NCBI RefSeq assembly: GCF_023715725.1
Contig: NZ_JAMBOT010000008.1
Location: 62,001-126,000, forward strand
Length of the DNA: 64,000 bases
Source of the DNA: Paenibacillus pasadenensis
Lineage (GTDB): Bacteria > Bacillota > Bacilli > Paenibacillales > Paenibacillaceae
Direction of reading: 5' to 3'
Of the stretch, positions 27,536 to 36,134 are shown in pieces. Position numbers and translations under genes: made by a program. The first letter of the stretch is position 1, and every line of letters begins with the position of its first letter. The notes under the pieces were generated by a model. That model had not been told where the DNA came from, ran no database searches, and saw only the letters and a list, made by a program, of their open reading frames with translations.

Positions 27536-29497
27536 ATGAAGTTAAGTGATCACCTATTACTGTGGAATAACGCCTCCATCAAAGTTGTGGATGTGCGTCA
27601 CACGGTCATGGAGCCGGGCGATGAGCTTCGCTCCTATCGTTTGCCTTCCAGCACTTTCATCTATTCGGTTCGCGGCCGCGCACAGGTGCGGATGGATGGA
27701 AACACAATCTTTATCGATCGGTTTCACGTGCTGCATGGCGGCAAAGGAATGTGTTTGGATATTACCGCTCAGGAAGCGGTCGAATTTTTTATGATTTTTT
27801 ATAAAGCCGCTCTGGCTCTGCCTGCACGCCAGCAATTGCTGAAGCTGATGGAGACGGACAATCCGTTCCAATTGCAATATAACTTTGCTCCGGAATATCC
27901 GATCCCCCTCTATCACGCAGTAGAACTGATGTCGCGCGAGTGGATGGAGCCGAGCAATCTCGAAAAATTACATATCAAAATCCTGTTCTATCAATTTGTA
28001 CATGAGCTTTTAAGTCAAATGAGCAAACAAGGCGTTCAAGGCAAAAAGGTCGATCTTGTCTCGCAAGCAACACGCTACCTCCAAGAACATTATACGGATC
28101 GGGTTACGCTCGATGAGCTTGCCGAGCTGCTCGGTTGCAGCGTGAGCTACTTGTCGCGGAAGTTCAAACAAACGGTCGGGAAGAGCCCCATCGACTACAT
28201 GATTGCGCTTCGCATCGAGAAGGCCAAGGTGCTGCTTCTGGGCACGGACGCCACACTGCAAGAAATTGCGGAGAGCGTCGGCTTCTCGGACGACAGTTAT
28301 TTAAACCGGATGTTCAAGAAACAGACGGGTCTTTCGTTAGGCCAATTTAAAGCAAAGGTTCAAAATAATCCTGCCATTCGTTCAAGATATGCCATTGCCC
28401 CGCGCAGCCTCAGTCGGTATATTGGTAATGGTTATGAAAATCATTCTCAATACAAGAAAGTGGGAGTCAGTTCAATGTACAGAGGAAAAAGAACACCAAT
28501 GGCGGCATCCTTAATGCTTTGCTTTATTTTGCTGCTCAGCGCCTGCTCTTCAGGCACGTCAAATACAAATTCGGCGAATAACGGCTCTAACTCGGCTGGC
28601 GCCAATGTCTCGACGACATCCCCGGCTCCAACGGAGGCGGCAGCTTCCGAAGAGTCGCGCGTCATTAAACATGCGATGGGCCAAACAACGCTGACAGGCA
28701 CGCCTGAGCGTGTTGTTATTCTGACAAACGAAGGCACGGAGGCACTGCTTGCCGTAGGCGTCAAACCGGTCGGAGCTGTTCACTCCTGGATCGGCGATCC
28801 TTGGTATGACCATATCAAAGACGACATGCAGGACGTTACAACGGTTGGCGACGAGCTGCAGCCGAACATTGAAGTAATCGCAAGCCTGAAGCCGGACCTG
28901 ATTATCGGAAACAAGGTGCGCCAGGAGAAAATCTACGACCAACTGAATCAAATCGCTCCAACGGTATTTGCGGAAGACTTGGGCGGAGATTGGAAAGTCA
29001 ACTTCAAGCTGTACACAGAAGCTCTTAACAAAGCTGAAGAAGGCGCAAAAGCAATGGCTGATTATGAAAAGCGCGTTGCTGATGTGAAAGCCAAGGTGGG
29101 CAGCAAAGCGGAAACAAAAGTATCGCTCGTTCGCTTCTCGGCTTCCCAGGTCCGGATTTACCAGAAGCAAACATTTGCAGGCGTGCTTTTGAACGATCTT
29201 GGCTTTGCGCGTCCGGAATCGCAGGATAAAGATGCTTTCATTGAAAAAATGACGAAAGAAACGATTCCTAGCATGGACGGGGACGTGATGTTCTACTTTG
29301 TTTCCGAAGATCCAGGAAAAACGGATGCGGCCAAAGTAGCTGAAGAATGGATGAACGATCCCCTGTTCAAGAAATTAAATGTTGCAAAAAACAACAAAGT
29401 CGTCCAAGTGAATGAAGCGATCTGGAATACGGCGGGCGGCTACAAAGCAGCAAACCTGCTGCTGGATGAGATCGTTGAGTACTTTGACATCAAGTAA
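27536..29497 (+). CDS. AraC regulator fused to siderophore-binding lipoprotein domain
   Basis: 653 codons without a stop. Residues 1-150 form a cupin-like sensor (STFIYSVRGRAQVRMDG). Residues about 180-290 carry two AraC helix-turn-helix units (LDELAELLGCSVSYLSRKFK and ATLQEIAESVGFSDDSYLNR). Then, from residue 314, comes MYRGKRTPMAASLMLCFILL with lipobox LLSACSSG, followed by a FeuA/YfiY-type iron-siderophore binding domain to the end (ERVVILTNEGTEALLAVGVK, LKPDLIIGNKVRQEKI). The internal ATG at 28475 has a GTGGGAG site upstream. B. subtilis Btr is a related AraC-binding protein fusion, but it lacks an internal signal peptide. A Fur-box promoter lies upstream and two permease genes downstream. 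Confidence 0.85.
   Translation: MKLSDHLLLWNNASIKVVDVRHTVMEPGDELRSYRLPSSTFIYSVRGRAQVRMDGNTIFIDRFHVLHGGKGMCLDITAQEAVEFFMIFYKAALALPARQQLLKLMETDNPFQLQYNFAPEYPIPLYHAVELMSREWMEPSNLEKLHIKILFYQFVHELLSQMSKQGVQGKKVDLVSQATRYLQEHYTDRVTLDELAELLGCSVSYLSRKFKQTVGKSPIDYMIALRIEKAKVLLLGTDATLQEIAESVGFSDDSYLNRMFKKQTGLSLGQFKAKVQNNPAIRSRYAIAPRSLSRYIGNGYENHSQYKKVGVSSMYRGKRTPMAASLMLCFILLLSACSSGTSNTNSANNGSNSAGANVSTTSPAPTEAAASEESRVIKHAMGQTTLTGTPERVVILTNEGTEALLAVGVKPVGAVHSWIGDPWYDHIKDDMQDVTTVGDELQPNIEVIASLKPDLIIGNKVRQEKIYDQLNQIAPTVFAEDLGGDWKVNFKLYTEALNKAEEGAKAMADYEKRVADVKAKVGSKAETKVSLVRFSASQVRIYQKQTFAGVLLNDLGFARPESQDKDAFIEKMTKETIPSMDGDVMFYFVSEDPGKTDAAKVAEEWMNDPLFKKLNVAKNNKVVQVNEAIWNTAGGYKAANLLLDEIVEYFDIK
28475..29497 (+). 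other. Possible independent lipoprotein product inside the AraC-SBP ORF
   Basis: In-frame ATG 28475 (residue 314) preceded by GTGGGAG. The translated piece would be a normal 340-residue lipoprotein: basic N-terminus YRGKR, hydrophobic core, LLSAC lipobox, Ser/Asn/Ala-rich linker, and substrate-binding domain. Either it is made separately by internal initiation, or the hydrophobic core anchors the full-length regulator in the membrane. Confidence 0.5.
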
Positions 29498-29514
29498 TTT
29501 TGCATTAAGGATAC

Positions 29515-29551
29515 AAAAGCTGACGTCTTGATTACAAGACGTCAGCTTTTT
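29515..29551 (+). terminator. Strong hairpin between binding protein and permease genes
   Basis: Perfect 16-bp stem AAAAGCTGACGTCTTG / CAAGACGTCAGCTTTT with a 4-nt loop, followed by TATG rather than a long T run. It lies 17 nt after the binding-protein stop and 22 nt before the first permease. It probably terminates part of the transcripts so the binding protein is made in excess. Confidence 0.7.
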
Positions 29552-29573
29552 ATGATGAAAGGACTGAGCTGAT

Positions 29574-30587
29574 ATGACTGTTGGGCTGCACAGCCGCAGG
29601 AGCAAACAGGCGGGTTTGATCATTGGCTTCCTGCTGCTGCTTGCCGGCATGCTCGCCAGTATTTTATACGGTATACATAATTACGAGATTAGAGAAGTAT
29701 GGCTGGCCTACACCCAATTTGACGATTCCGAGGCTCACATCATCATTACACATACACGGATGCCTCGTGCGATCATTGCGGCAGCGGTGGGCGGAAGCCT
29801 CGCAATTGCGGGAGCCATTATGCAAGTGCTGACGCGGAACCCGCTAGCCTCCCCCTCCATATTCGGTATTAACTCAGGCGCGGTATTATTCATCGTCATT
29901 GCACTGGCCCTTCTCGGTTCCTCGCTGACAATGAGCGGAATGGTGTGGATCGCCTTGGCTGGCGCAGCCGTCACATCGCTGTTTGTATTTGCGCTTGGTT
30001 TTCAGGGCAGAAGCCGTTTTGAGCCGATCCGGCTCACGCTGGCCGGCGCATCTGTTGCGGCGTTTGCCTCGTCCGTCACATCCGGCATTATGCTGGTGAA
30101 CCAGCAATCCCTTGAGGATGCCTTGTTCTGGATGATTGGTTCGGTGGCAGACAGGCAGCTCGATCATCTGCTCATTGTGCTTCCCTATCTGGTAATCGGC
30201 TGGATTGTGGCGCTGCTGCTGTCGGGCTCCTTAAATGTAATGGCACTTGGCGATGACAATGCCAAAAGTCTGGGTCAGCGGATGACGCTCGTCCGGGTTT
30301 TATCCGGCGTGGCCGTAGTTTTGCTGGCAGGCAGCTCCGTCGCCATCGCCGGGCCGATCGCCTTCATTGGCTTAATTGTGCCGCATCTTTGCCGCTATCT
30401 GGTAGGCAACGACTACCGCTGGCTGCTGCCCTATTGCGCCTTAACCGGCGGCCTGCTGCTCGTGTGCGCGGATCTTGTTTCGCGTTTTATCCTTATGCCC
30501 AAGGAAGTCCCGGTTGGCGTGGCAACCGCGCTTATCGGTGTGCCATTCCTGATTCATGTGGCCAGAAAGGGAAAACATGCACAATAA
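29574..30587 (+). CDS. FecCD-family iron-siderophore ABC permease, first subunit
   Basis: 337 residues with about 9-10 membrane segments. Family phrases are present: RMPRAIIAAAVGGSLAIAGA, MQVLTRNPLASPSIFGINSG, and the coupling region AGPIAFIGLIVPHLCRYLVG. It pairs with the following permease to form the membrane channel for the siderophore bound by the upstream lipoprotein. No ATPase gene is nearby; such Firmicute systems borrow a shared ATPase (YusV/FhuC type). Overlaps the next gene by 11 nt. Confidence 0.9.
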   Translation: MTVGLHSRRSKQAGLIIGFLLLLAGMLASILYGIHNYEIREVWLAYTQFDDSEAHIIITHTRMPRAIIAAAVGGSLAIAGAIMQVLTRNPLASPSIFGINSGAVLFIVIALALLGSSLTMSGMVWIALAGAAVTSLFVFALGFQGRSRFEPIRLTLAGASVAAFASSVTSGIMLVNQQSLEDALFWMIGSVADRQLDHLLIVLPYLVIGWIVALLLSGSLNVMALGDDNAKSLGQRMTLVRVLSGVAVVLLAGSSVAIAGPIAFIGLIVPHLCRYLVGNDYRWLLPYCALTGGLLLVCADLVSRFILMPKEVPVGVATALIGVPFLIHVARKGKHAQ

Positions 30588-31578
30588 AAGAACCCTAAAA
30601 GCCGTTTTTATCATAGTCGGATTTGCACTCGCAATGCTTGTGTTATCTATCGTTTGTTTGTCTTTTGGAGGGACTAAAATCCCCTTTAAAGAGACTGTTC
30701 TGTCACTTGTCGGCCGGAACGAAGAAGCAAGCGACCTGATCATCATGCAGTTCCGTTTGCCACGCATCCTGGCAGCGATATTAATTGGAGCTGCTCTAGC
30801 GGTCGCTGGAGCCGTGCTGCAGGGCGTCATTCGCAACCCGCTCGCTTCCCCGGATTTGCTGGGGGTGACGGGAGGCGCTTCGGTAGCAGTTGTTGCATTT
30901 ATGACCCTGGTCACCGGTTATAGCATTCACTGGATACCGGTCATCGCTGTGGCAGGCGCGTTTCTGACCGCCTTTATCAACTATGCCTTAGCCTGGAAAA
31001 AGGGCATCTCTCCGTTTAGGCTCGTCCTAATCGGCGTCGGCATCTCTACCGCGATGAGCGCGCTGACGATGTTTTTGCTTATTAGCGGTCCGGCCTATCT
31101 AGCCCCGCAGGTGCTGAACTGGATGACGGGAAGCATTTACGGGACGAGTTGGAAGTACATTGAAGTTCTTTGGCCTTGGGTTGTTGTGTTTATCCCGTTG
31201 TCCTTCCTTTTCGCCAAGGAGCTGAATGTGCAGTCTCTGGGAGAAGCAACGGCGATTGGGCTCGGGAGTCGGCTTCAGCTCAGCCGGATGGTTTTGTTAT
31301 TTTACAGCGTTGCGCTCGCAGGCGCTGCCGTCGGTGTTGCCGGCATGATCTCGTTTATCGGACTATTAGCTCCGCATATGGCGAGACGGATTATCGGTAA
31401 TTCGTATAAGCTGCTTATCCCCTTATCGGCCGTGCTTGGTGCTGTGATTTTATTGCTCGCGGATCTGGCCGGGAGAATGCTGTTCCAGCCGCTGGATATC
31501 CCTGCGGGAGTGTTCACGGCCGGGGTCGGAGCTCCGTTTTTTATGTATCTGTTGTTTAAGCGGAGGAGCTTGGGGTGA
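30577..31578 (+). CDS. FecCD-family iron-siderophore ABC permease, second subunit
   Basis: About 333 residues from ATG 30577, chosen because GAAAGGG lies just upstream; the open frame extends 21 nt further. Motifs are RLPRILAAILIGAALAVAGA, LQGVIRNPLASPDLLGVTGG, and AAVGVAGMISFIGLLAPHMA. It forms the heterodimer with the previous permease. The final 510 bp (31069-31578) recur almost unchanged at 33756-34265, on the far side of two unrelated genes. Confidence 0.9.
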   Translation: MHNKRTLKAVFIIVGFALAMLVLSIVCLSFGGTKIPFKETVLSLVGRNEEASDLIIMQFRLPRILAAILIGAALAVAGAVLQGVIRNPLASPDLLGVTGGASVAVVAFMTLVTGYSIHWIPVIAVAGAFLTAFINYALAWKKGISPFRLVLIGVGISTAMSALTMFLLISGPAYLAPQVLNWMTGSIYGTSWKYIEVLWPWVVVFIPLSFLFAKELNVQSLGEATAIGLGSRLQLSRMVLLFYSVALAGAAVGVAGMISFIGLLAPHMARRIIGNSYKLLIPLSAVLGAVILLLADLAGRMLFQPLDIPAGVFTAGVGAPFFMYLLFKRRSLG

Positions 31579-31644
31579 GATTTATTCCGATAAAATCATA
31601 ATTTATTAAAAAGGTTCCTGCTCAGGAAGGACTGTTTTGATATG

Positions 31645-31677
31645 AAGACAGACGCTCCGTCTAGAACGTCTGTCTTT
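31645..31677 (+). terminator. Terminator after the permease operon
   Basis: Stem AAGACAGACG / CGTCTGTCTT with a 13-nt loop followed by TATTTA. It lies about 65 nt beyond the permease stop. Confidence 0.65.
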
Positions 31678-31836
31678 ATTTAGTCTCAGATTGCTCAATT
31701 CCAAAGTGCATAGCCATCTATACACCAAGGAACAAACTGATTTCAAATGACTAATTAAGATATCCCATTTAATTCTGTCCCACCAATAATCTTCATTTTT
31801 ATTATCTAGGAAATTACCGAACCATGCCCTCCAGCA

Positions 31837-32349
31837 TTATAGCTCAGTTCTCAAAACTTCATCATATTGCATCAACGAGACTCTAAATACACCAGCCAAT
31901 GTTGCAGAATTTAGATAAGGGTGTCCAAAATGAAATGTTGTTTTTTCCATCTGCTCTCTAACAATTTCATTAAAATTACTAACGTCGGTGATCCCCCTCT
32001 CAGCGAACTCATCTTCTAAAGATTTCCCATATATAAAGTTATATTCTTTCATCCCTTGTTTTACCCAGAAAGTGTTATAAAATGTTGCCTTATGTGCACG
32101 AAGCCAATCCCACATAATATCTTTATTAGCAATGTTGGGATTTTCCAGATGACATCTGCGACATAGTAAAACAAGATTAGAAACCGTATCTTCACCACCC
32201 AAGGAACTAGGAATGATATGACATCTTTCTAGCGACTGTTTATAGCCACATCGCCAACATCTTTCATGAGCTTCAGATGCATCCACACTTAAGTCACATT
32301 CATCTACAATTGAAAACCAATAATCCACAATTTGCTGTTTAGAAGCCAA
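31837..32349 (-). CDS. HNH-motif protein, putative endonuclease
   Basis: About 170 residues. The HNH core is CWRCGYKQSLERCHIIPSSL (Cys pair and first His), GGEDTVSNLVLLCRRCH (Asn and second Cys pair), then ENPNIANKD. The C-terminal 80 residues are not recognised. TTG 32349 is taken as start, because GGAG lies 8-12 nt upstream; an ATG 18 nt earlier lacks a site. It is AT-rich and has no phage terminase or packaging neighbours. It stands alone inside the insert bracketed by the permease duplication, so it may be a mobile or defence nuclease. Confidence 0.75.
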   Translation of the reverse strand: MASKQQIVDYWFSIVDECDLSVDASEAHERCWRCGYKQSLERCHIIPSSLGGEDTVSNLVLLCRRCHLENPNIANKDIMWDWLRAHKATFYNTFWVKQGMKEYNFIYGKSLEDEFAERGITDVSNFNEIVREQMEKTTFHFGHPYLNSATLAGVFRVSLMQYDEVLRTEL

Positions 32350-32508
32350 AATAATTCTCCATTTCATTTTAAATTGTACGACATATACTACCCCTTACTG
32401 AAACTATGCTATTAGACAAGACCAAATTGCAAATATTAGTATGTTGAAAGTCAAGGCTTATTTTATTTACTTGCTAGTTTCACTAATGTGGTAATAAATC
32501 CTTTACCT

Positions 32509-33630
32509 TCATCCTCTTTCGAGTAACGTGTCTATTACCTTATAACAAATCGTTTGGGATGGTGTTTTATCGTGATTGGATACAACAACTACGCCAATTC
32601 TCTTTGATGGAACCATGCATACATAAGCACTGACACCTGGAAATCCTCCTCCATGTTCAATAAAAGTATGATTTCTCGTTCTCCTTGTCCCCCAGCCCAA
32701 AGCGTACCCAGATTCACGATTAATCTGCCAAACCGGCTCATGCATTCGGTTAATCATGGTCTGAGACATTAATGGATTTTCACTCATATATGAAGATAGA
32801 TATTTGCCCAAATCATTAGCAGTTGAATAGATAAAACCCAATGGGGCGCCCAATGGGTTTACTGGGAATGGAGACTCATACACATCCATGTTAGCATCAG
32901 ACTTAATCATGTTACGTAATGTTGTATCGGCCGATGTATAGTATTGAGCACTACCTTCATCTTGCTGCACCTTCTCAGCATACAGGGTAGTTCTGTTCAG
33001 TTTTAAACTTTTGAAAAACACATTCTCCATAAATTCATCCCATTGAAGTCCACTAACCTTCTCAAATAGATCGGCTGCAATAATATAAGCGTCCGTGCAA
33101 TAAATCCAATTGGCACCCGGCGGATAAGACAGAGCAACTGAAGCGAAATATTTGGTTACGTCCTCTCGATTATTGATACTTTGTAGGGTAAAATCGGTTA
33201 TCCCACAATGCTCCTTAAGGCTTTTAAATTCATTGAATTCGGATGCGTTAGGAGAAACCAAATTACCAATCCATACATCACCAGGGAATCCAGCAGTATG
33301 AGATAACAATTGTTTTACTGTGATGGAGTTGCTCATAAATTGATCCGTTGTTTTAAAATATGGAAGATATTGCACTAGAGGTTTATCGAGTTCGAGAAGC
33401 CCTTTTTCGACAAGTTGCATTAAAACTGCTGCCGCGAAGCTCTTGGAAATACTTTGAATACTAACGATTGTATCTGTTGTAAATGCTTTTCCACTCACAC
33501 CTAACCGGGATTTCCCAAAGCCCTTGCCATATAAAACTTGATTATCTTTAACTACGACAACAGCCCCGCCGACTGGAAAATCTTCTAAAAAAATAACATC
33601 ATCCACTTTTGCTTCAACGGATGTTACCAT
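32509..33630 (-). CDS. Serine hydrolase of the beta-lactamase/PBP4* class
   Basis: 373 residues. The SxxK nucleophile motif is SISKSF near residue 61. The Tyr motif is YCTDAY, standing in for YxN. The HGG turn HGGGFPGVSA lies near the C-terminus. No signal peptide is visible, so it is probably cytoplasmic, like esterase or peptidase members of the class. ATG 33630 has AAGGAGG upstream. Substrate unknown; no evidence that it confers drug resistance. It shares the AT-rich insert with the HNH gene. Confidence 0.85.
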   Translation of the reverse strand: MVTSVEAKVDDVIFLEDFPVGGAVVVVKDNQVLYGKGFGKSRLGVSGKAFTTDTIVSIQSISKSFAAAVLMQLVEKGLLELDKPLVQYLPYFKTTDQFMSNSITVKQLLSHTAGFPGDVWIGNLVSPNASEFNEFKSLKEHCGITDFTLQSINNREDVTKYFASVALSYPPGANWIYCTDAYIIAADLFEKVSGLQWDEFMENVFFKSLKLNRTTLYAEKVQQDEGSAQYYTSADTTLRNMIKSDANMDVYESPFPVNPLGAPLGFIYSTANDLGKYLSSYMSENPLMSQTMINRMHEPVWQINRESGYALGWGTRRTRNHTFIEHGGGFPGVSAYVCMVPSKRIGVVVVSNHDKTPSQTICYKVIDTLLERG

Positions 33631-33755
33631 TTATGATTCCTCCTTGAAAAAAAACTAAATAATACCAAAAGCATTCTACCCGTATTGTACAGGCAATAGG
33701 ATGTTTGAGCCAAGCAAACACAAAATAAAATTACCTACTAAATTATTATGCATTT

Positions 33756-34265
33756 ATGTTTTTGCTTATTAGCGGTCCGGCCTATCTGGCCCCGCAGGTG
33801 CTGAACTGGATAACGGGAAGCATTTACGGGACGAATTGGAAGTATATTGAGGTTCTTTGGCCTTGGGTTGTTGTGTTCATCCCCTTGTCCTTCCTTTTCG
33901 CCAAAGAGCTGAATGTGCAGTCACTGGGAGAAGCGACGGCGATTGGGCTCGGGAGCAGGCTTCATCGCAGCCGGATGGTCCTGTTATTTTACAGCGTTGC
34001 GCTCGCAGGCGCTGCCGTCGGTGTTGCCGGCATGATCTCGTTTATCGGACTATTGGCTCCGCATATGGCGAGACGGATTGTCGGTAATTCCTATAAGCTG
34101 CTTATCCCCTTATCGGCCGTGCTTGGTGCTGTGATTTTATTGCTCGCGGATCTGGCGGGGCGCATGCTGTTCCAGCCGCTGGATATCCCTGCGGGAGTGT
34201 TCACAGCTGGGGTTGGAGCTCCGTTTTTTATGTATTTGTTGTTTAAGCGGAGGAGCTTAGGGTGA
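33756..34265 (+). pseudogene. Duplicated 3' half of the FecCD permease gene
   Basis: 510 bp matching 31069-31578 at the great majority of positions. Amino-acid changes are few (for example M to I in LNWMTG, S to N in GTSWKY, Q to H near SRLQ, I to V in RRIIGN). The match starts at ATGTTTTTGCTT and ends one base after the stop codon, with unrelated DNA on both sides. It lacks the first half of the protein and has no upstream ribosome binding site, so it is a fragment. It is not an identical copy, so it either came from a related strain or has diverged since duplication. Confidence 0.85.
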
Positions 34266-34312
34266 GCGCTCAGCTTTTTTAGCATAATCAGAAATTAAGT
34301 TGAGGAAAAATG

Positions 34313-34355
34313 AATAAAGGCAAGGCGTTCTCCCCATGAACGCCTTGCCTTTATT
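34313..34355. terminator. Terminator next to the MFS gene
   Basis: 18-bp perfect stem AATAAAGGCAAGGCGTTC / GAACGCCTTGCCTTTATT with a 7-nt loop. It abuts the stop of the minus-strand MFS gene and can work on both strands. Confidence 0.85.
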
Positions 34356-35540
34356 TTAGTTACCGCTTCTTATCCCTTCCTGTCGAGAGCGCGAGGATGA
34401 TGAGATGCCAAAGGTAGATACAGCTAACGCGCCAGCTAAAATGACCACAATTGCAGCAACCCAGCTGATAGATGCGAGCGATACTTGCTGTATGATGACT
34501 CCGCCAAGCCCGGCACCCGCTGCCATGCCAAGCTGCAGGACGGAACTATTTAGACTGAGCATAATACCGGAAGCCTGAGGCGCAAGCGACATGAGATTGA
34601 GCTGTTGAGTAGGGCCGGTTGTCCAAGCGGTGAACGCCCATAACATAAGAACAGGGAATACAATGACCGGAGATGTGCCTGCCAGCGAAAGAAGAAGCAG
34701 CGCAATGGTATGGAACAGCAAACCGCTCGCTAAAGTGCGGGGTACTCCCCATCGATCTGTGCTGTAACCTCCGATTTTAGAGCCGATTAGGCTGGCAATA
34801 CCGAAAGCGAATAATGCCGCGCTTACGCCTTGCTCGGTTAGTTTGTTAACTGAAAGTAGATAAGGCGAAATATACGTGTAGGCGACGGAATACCCGCCAA
34901 CCCATAAAAAGGATACGGTCAAACCAATGGCGATTTTCGGCTGTTTGATTAGAGCAATTTGTTCGCGAAGCGGCACAGGTTTCTCGCCGTCGGATTGCGG
35001 GATAGAACTCAAAATAAGCAGCATGGATAGCAGCCCCAAGATGCCGAGCGCTCCAAAGATCAGCAGCCAGTCGTAAGCGGAAGCAAAAACTCTTCCAAGC
35101 GGAACACCAACAATCAAGGCTGCGCTGAATCCTGTAATCAGTGTTGCAATAGCGCTGCCTTGTTTGCCGGCAGGCGCCAGCTTGGAAGCAACGGTCAGAG
35201 ACGCTACGAAAAAAACACCTGCGCTAACAGCAACCGCAATTCTAGATACGATTAAAAATCCGTATCCGGGCAGAGCGAAGGCAACAAAATTGCCTAGTGC
35301 GAATACAGCCAGAGAGTATAAGAGCAAGCGGCGGCGCTCCATGCGTGCTGTTAACGCCATGACCACAGGCGTGCCAAAAGCATACGCCAATGAGAAAATT
35401 GTGATCAACTGCCCAGCTGCCGATACGGAAACCCCCACATCTGAGGCAACCTTATCCAGTATGCCTGCAATAATATACTCAGAAGTCCCCACCAAAAAGC
35501 TGATAATAGCCAGCATATAAATTTTCCACGCATTTGACAC
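34356..35540 (-). CDS. MFS transporter of the AraJ/YdhP (DHA1) type
   Basis: 394 residues with 12 predicted membrane helices. The N-terminus is LAIISFLVGTSEYIIAGIL, a DHA1 opening seen in sugar-efflux and chloramphenicol-resistance-like pumps. Motif A is represented by ALTARMERRRLLLYSLAVF. It sits downstream of an ArsR-family gene on the same strand, separated by 65 nt that contain a palindrome matching the one upstream of arsR, so control by that repressor is likely. The substrate is unknown. Confidence 0.85.
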   Translation of the reverse strand: MSNAWKIYMLAIISFLVGTSEYIIAGILDKVASDVGVSVSAAGQLITIFSLAYAFGTPVVMALTARMERRRLLLYSLAVFALGNFVAFALPGYGFLIVSRIAVAVSAGVFFVASLTVASKLAPAGKQGSAIATLITGFSAALIVGVPLGRVFASAYDWLLIFGALGILGLLSMLLILSSIPQSDGEKPVPLREQIALIKQPKIAIGLTVSFLWVGGYSVAYTYISPYLLSVNKLTEQGVSAALFAFGIASLIGSKIGGYSTDRWGVPRTLASGLLFHTIALLLLSLAGTSPVIVFPVLMLWAFTAWTTGPTQQLNLMSLAPQASGIMLSLNSSVLQLGMAAGAGLGGVIIQQVSLASISWVAAIVVILAGALAVSTFGISSSSRSRQEGIRSGN

Positions 35541-35567
35541 TTTTTATACCCTTCTTTCTGATTTTTA

Positions 35568-35589
35568 TATTTCTAAAAATATAGAAATA
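35568..35589 (-). promoter_or_regulatory. Probable ArsR-type operator 2 (MFS gene)
   Basis: TATTTCTA - 6 nt - TAGAAATA, a perfect inverted repeat between the ArsR-family gene and the MFS gene. Arms and spacing are identical to the site at 35912-35933. Confidence 0.7.
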
Positions 35590-35605
35590 AAAGCGAAAAA
35601 AAATT

Positions 35606-35884
35606 TTACTGCAATAGATACGGCGCATATTTAAGAGCTACCTCGCGGTTCACACCGTAATATTTATACGTCCCATCCTTGCGAAGATTAAGCACCCCGC
35701 ATTCCGTCAATTGCTTCAAGTGATGCGAAAGCGTTGAGTGAGCCACAGTTTCCAGCTTAGTCAAAATATCGGAGCAGCACAAATTTTGCTCCTTCAGCAG
35801 CAGAACGATGTTCAATCTTGTTGGCTCTCCGAGTGCTTTGTATACTTTAACAGCTTGACTCACGCCTGCTTGGTCTTCTGTCAT
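35606..35884 (-). CDS. ArsR-family winged-helix repressor
   Basis: About 92 residues: VYKALGEPTRLNIVLLLKEQ, LCCSDILTKLETVAHSTLSH (recognition helix), HLKQLTECGVLNLRKDGTYK. The CCSD segment retains two adjacent cysteines where metal sensors have CVC, but the rest of a metal site is not obvious, so it may sense something other than metal. ATG 35884 is chosen over 35911 because GAGGTGA precedes it. Matching palindromes upstream of this gene and of the MFS gene point to joint repression. Confidence 0.82.
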   Translation of the reverse strand: MTEDQAGVSQAVKVYKALGEPTRLNIVLLLKEQNLCCSDILTKLETVAHSTLSHHLKQLTECGVLNLRKDGTYKYYGVNREVALKYAPYLLQ

Positions 35885-35911
35885 TGCAAGTTCACCTCTT
35901 CCACGAGCCAT

Positions 35912-35933
35912 TATTTCTATATTTGTAGAAATA
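35912..35933 (-). promoter_or_regulatory. Probable ArsR-type operator 1 (autoregulation)
   Basis: TATTTCTA - 6 nt - TAGAAATA, just upstream of the ArsR-family start. It is the twin of the site at 35568-35589. Confidence 0.7.
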
Positions 35934-36002
35934 AGAATAGCACACGTTTTTTATTTTGTAAACACGGCTGATTAAACCGCGCACACTCGGAGAATCAAAC
36001 AG

Positions 36003-36030
36003 AATAAGGAGCTACTCGTAGCTCCTTATT
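36003..36030. terminator. Perfect hairpin, bidirectional terminator
   Basis: 13-bp stem AATAAGGAGCTAC / GTAGCTCCTTATT with a 2-nt loop, followed by TTG. No gene now ends into it from the left, so it probably belonged to a gene lost when elements inserted to its right. Confidence 0.65.
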
Positions 36031-36113
36031 TTGTTAATTCTATAATGAACACACAACTGCAAATGGCAATATAACTGGGGATTAATGTTTGGACACATAT
36101 TGCGATTTGCCGA

Positions 36114-36134
36114 CTATCCATGCACGGTATGCGA
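36114..36134 (-). repeat. Degenerate att-like site, possible fourth rlmD tail
   Basis: On the minus strand the seven codons read SHTVHG-stop, resembling PHTVHV at the rlmD 3' end. The DNA CCATGCACGGTATGCGAG aligns to the att core CCACATGCACCGTATGCGG with two missing bases and two changes. Its right flank (36135-36275) resembles the right flank of the 39.8-kb site over about 135 nt. Taken as the left end of the older element. Confidence 0.5.

Noticed and set aside
32509-33630. Antibiotic-resistance beta-lactamase
   Set aside because: It has the general serine-hydrolase motifs but no secretion signal and no canonical YxN, so a resistance claim is not supported.
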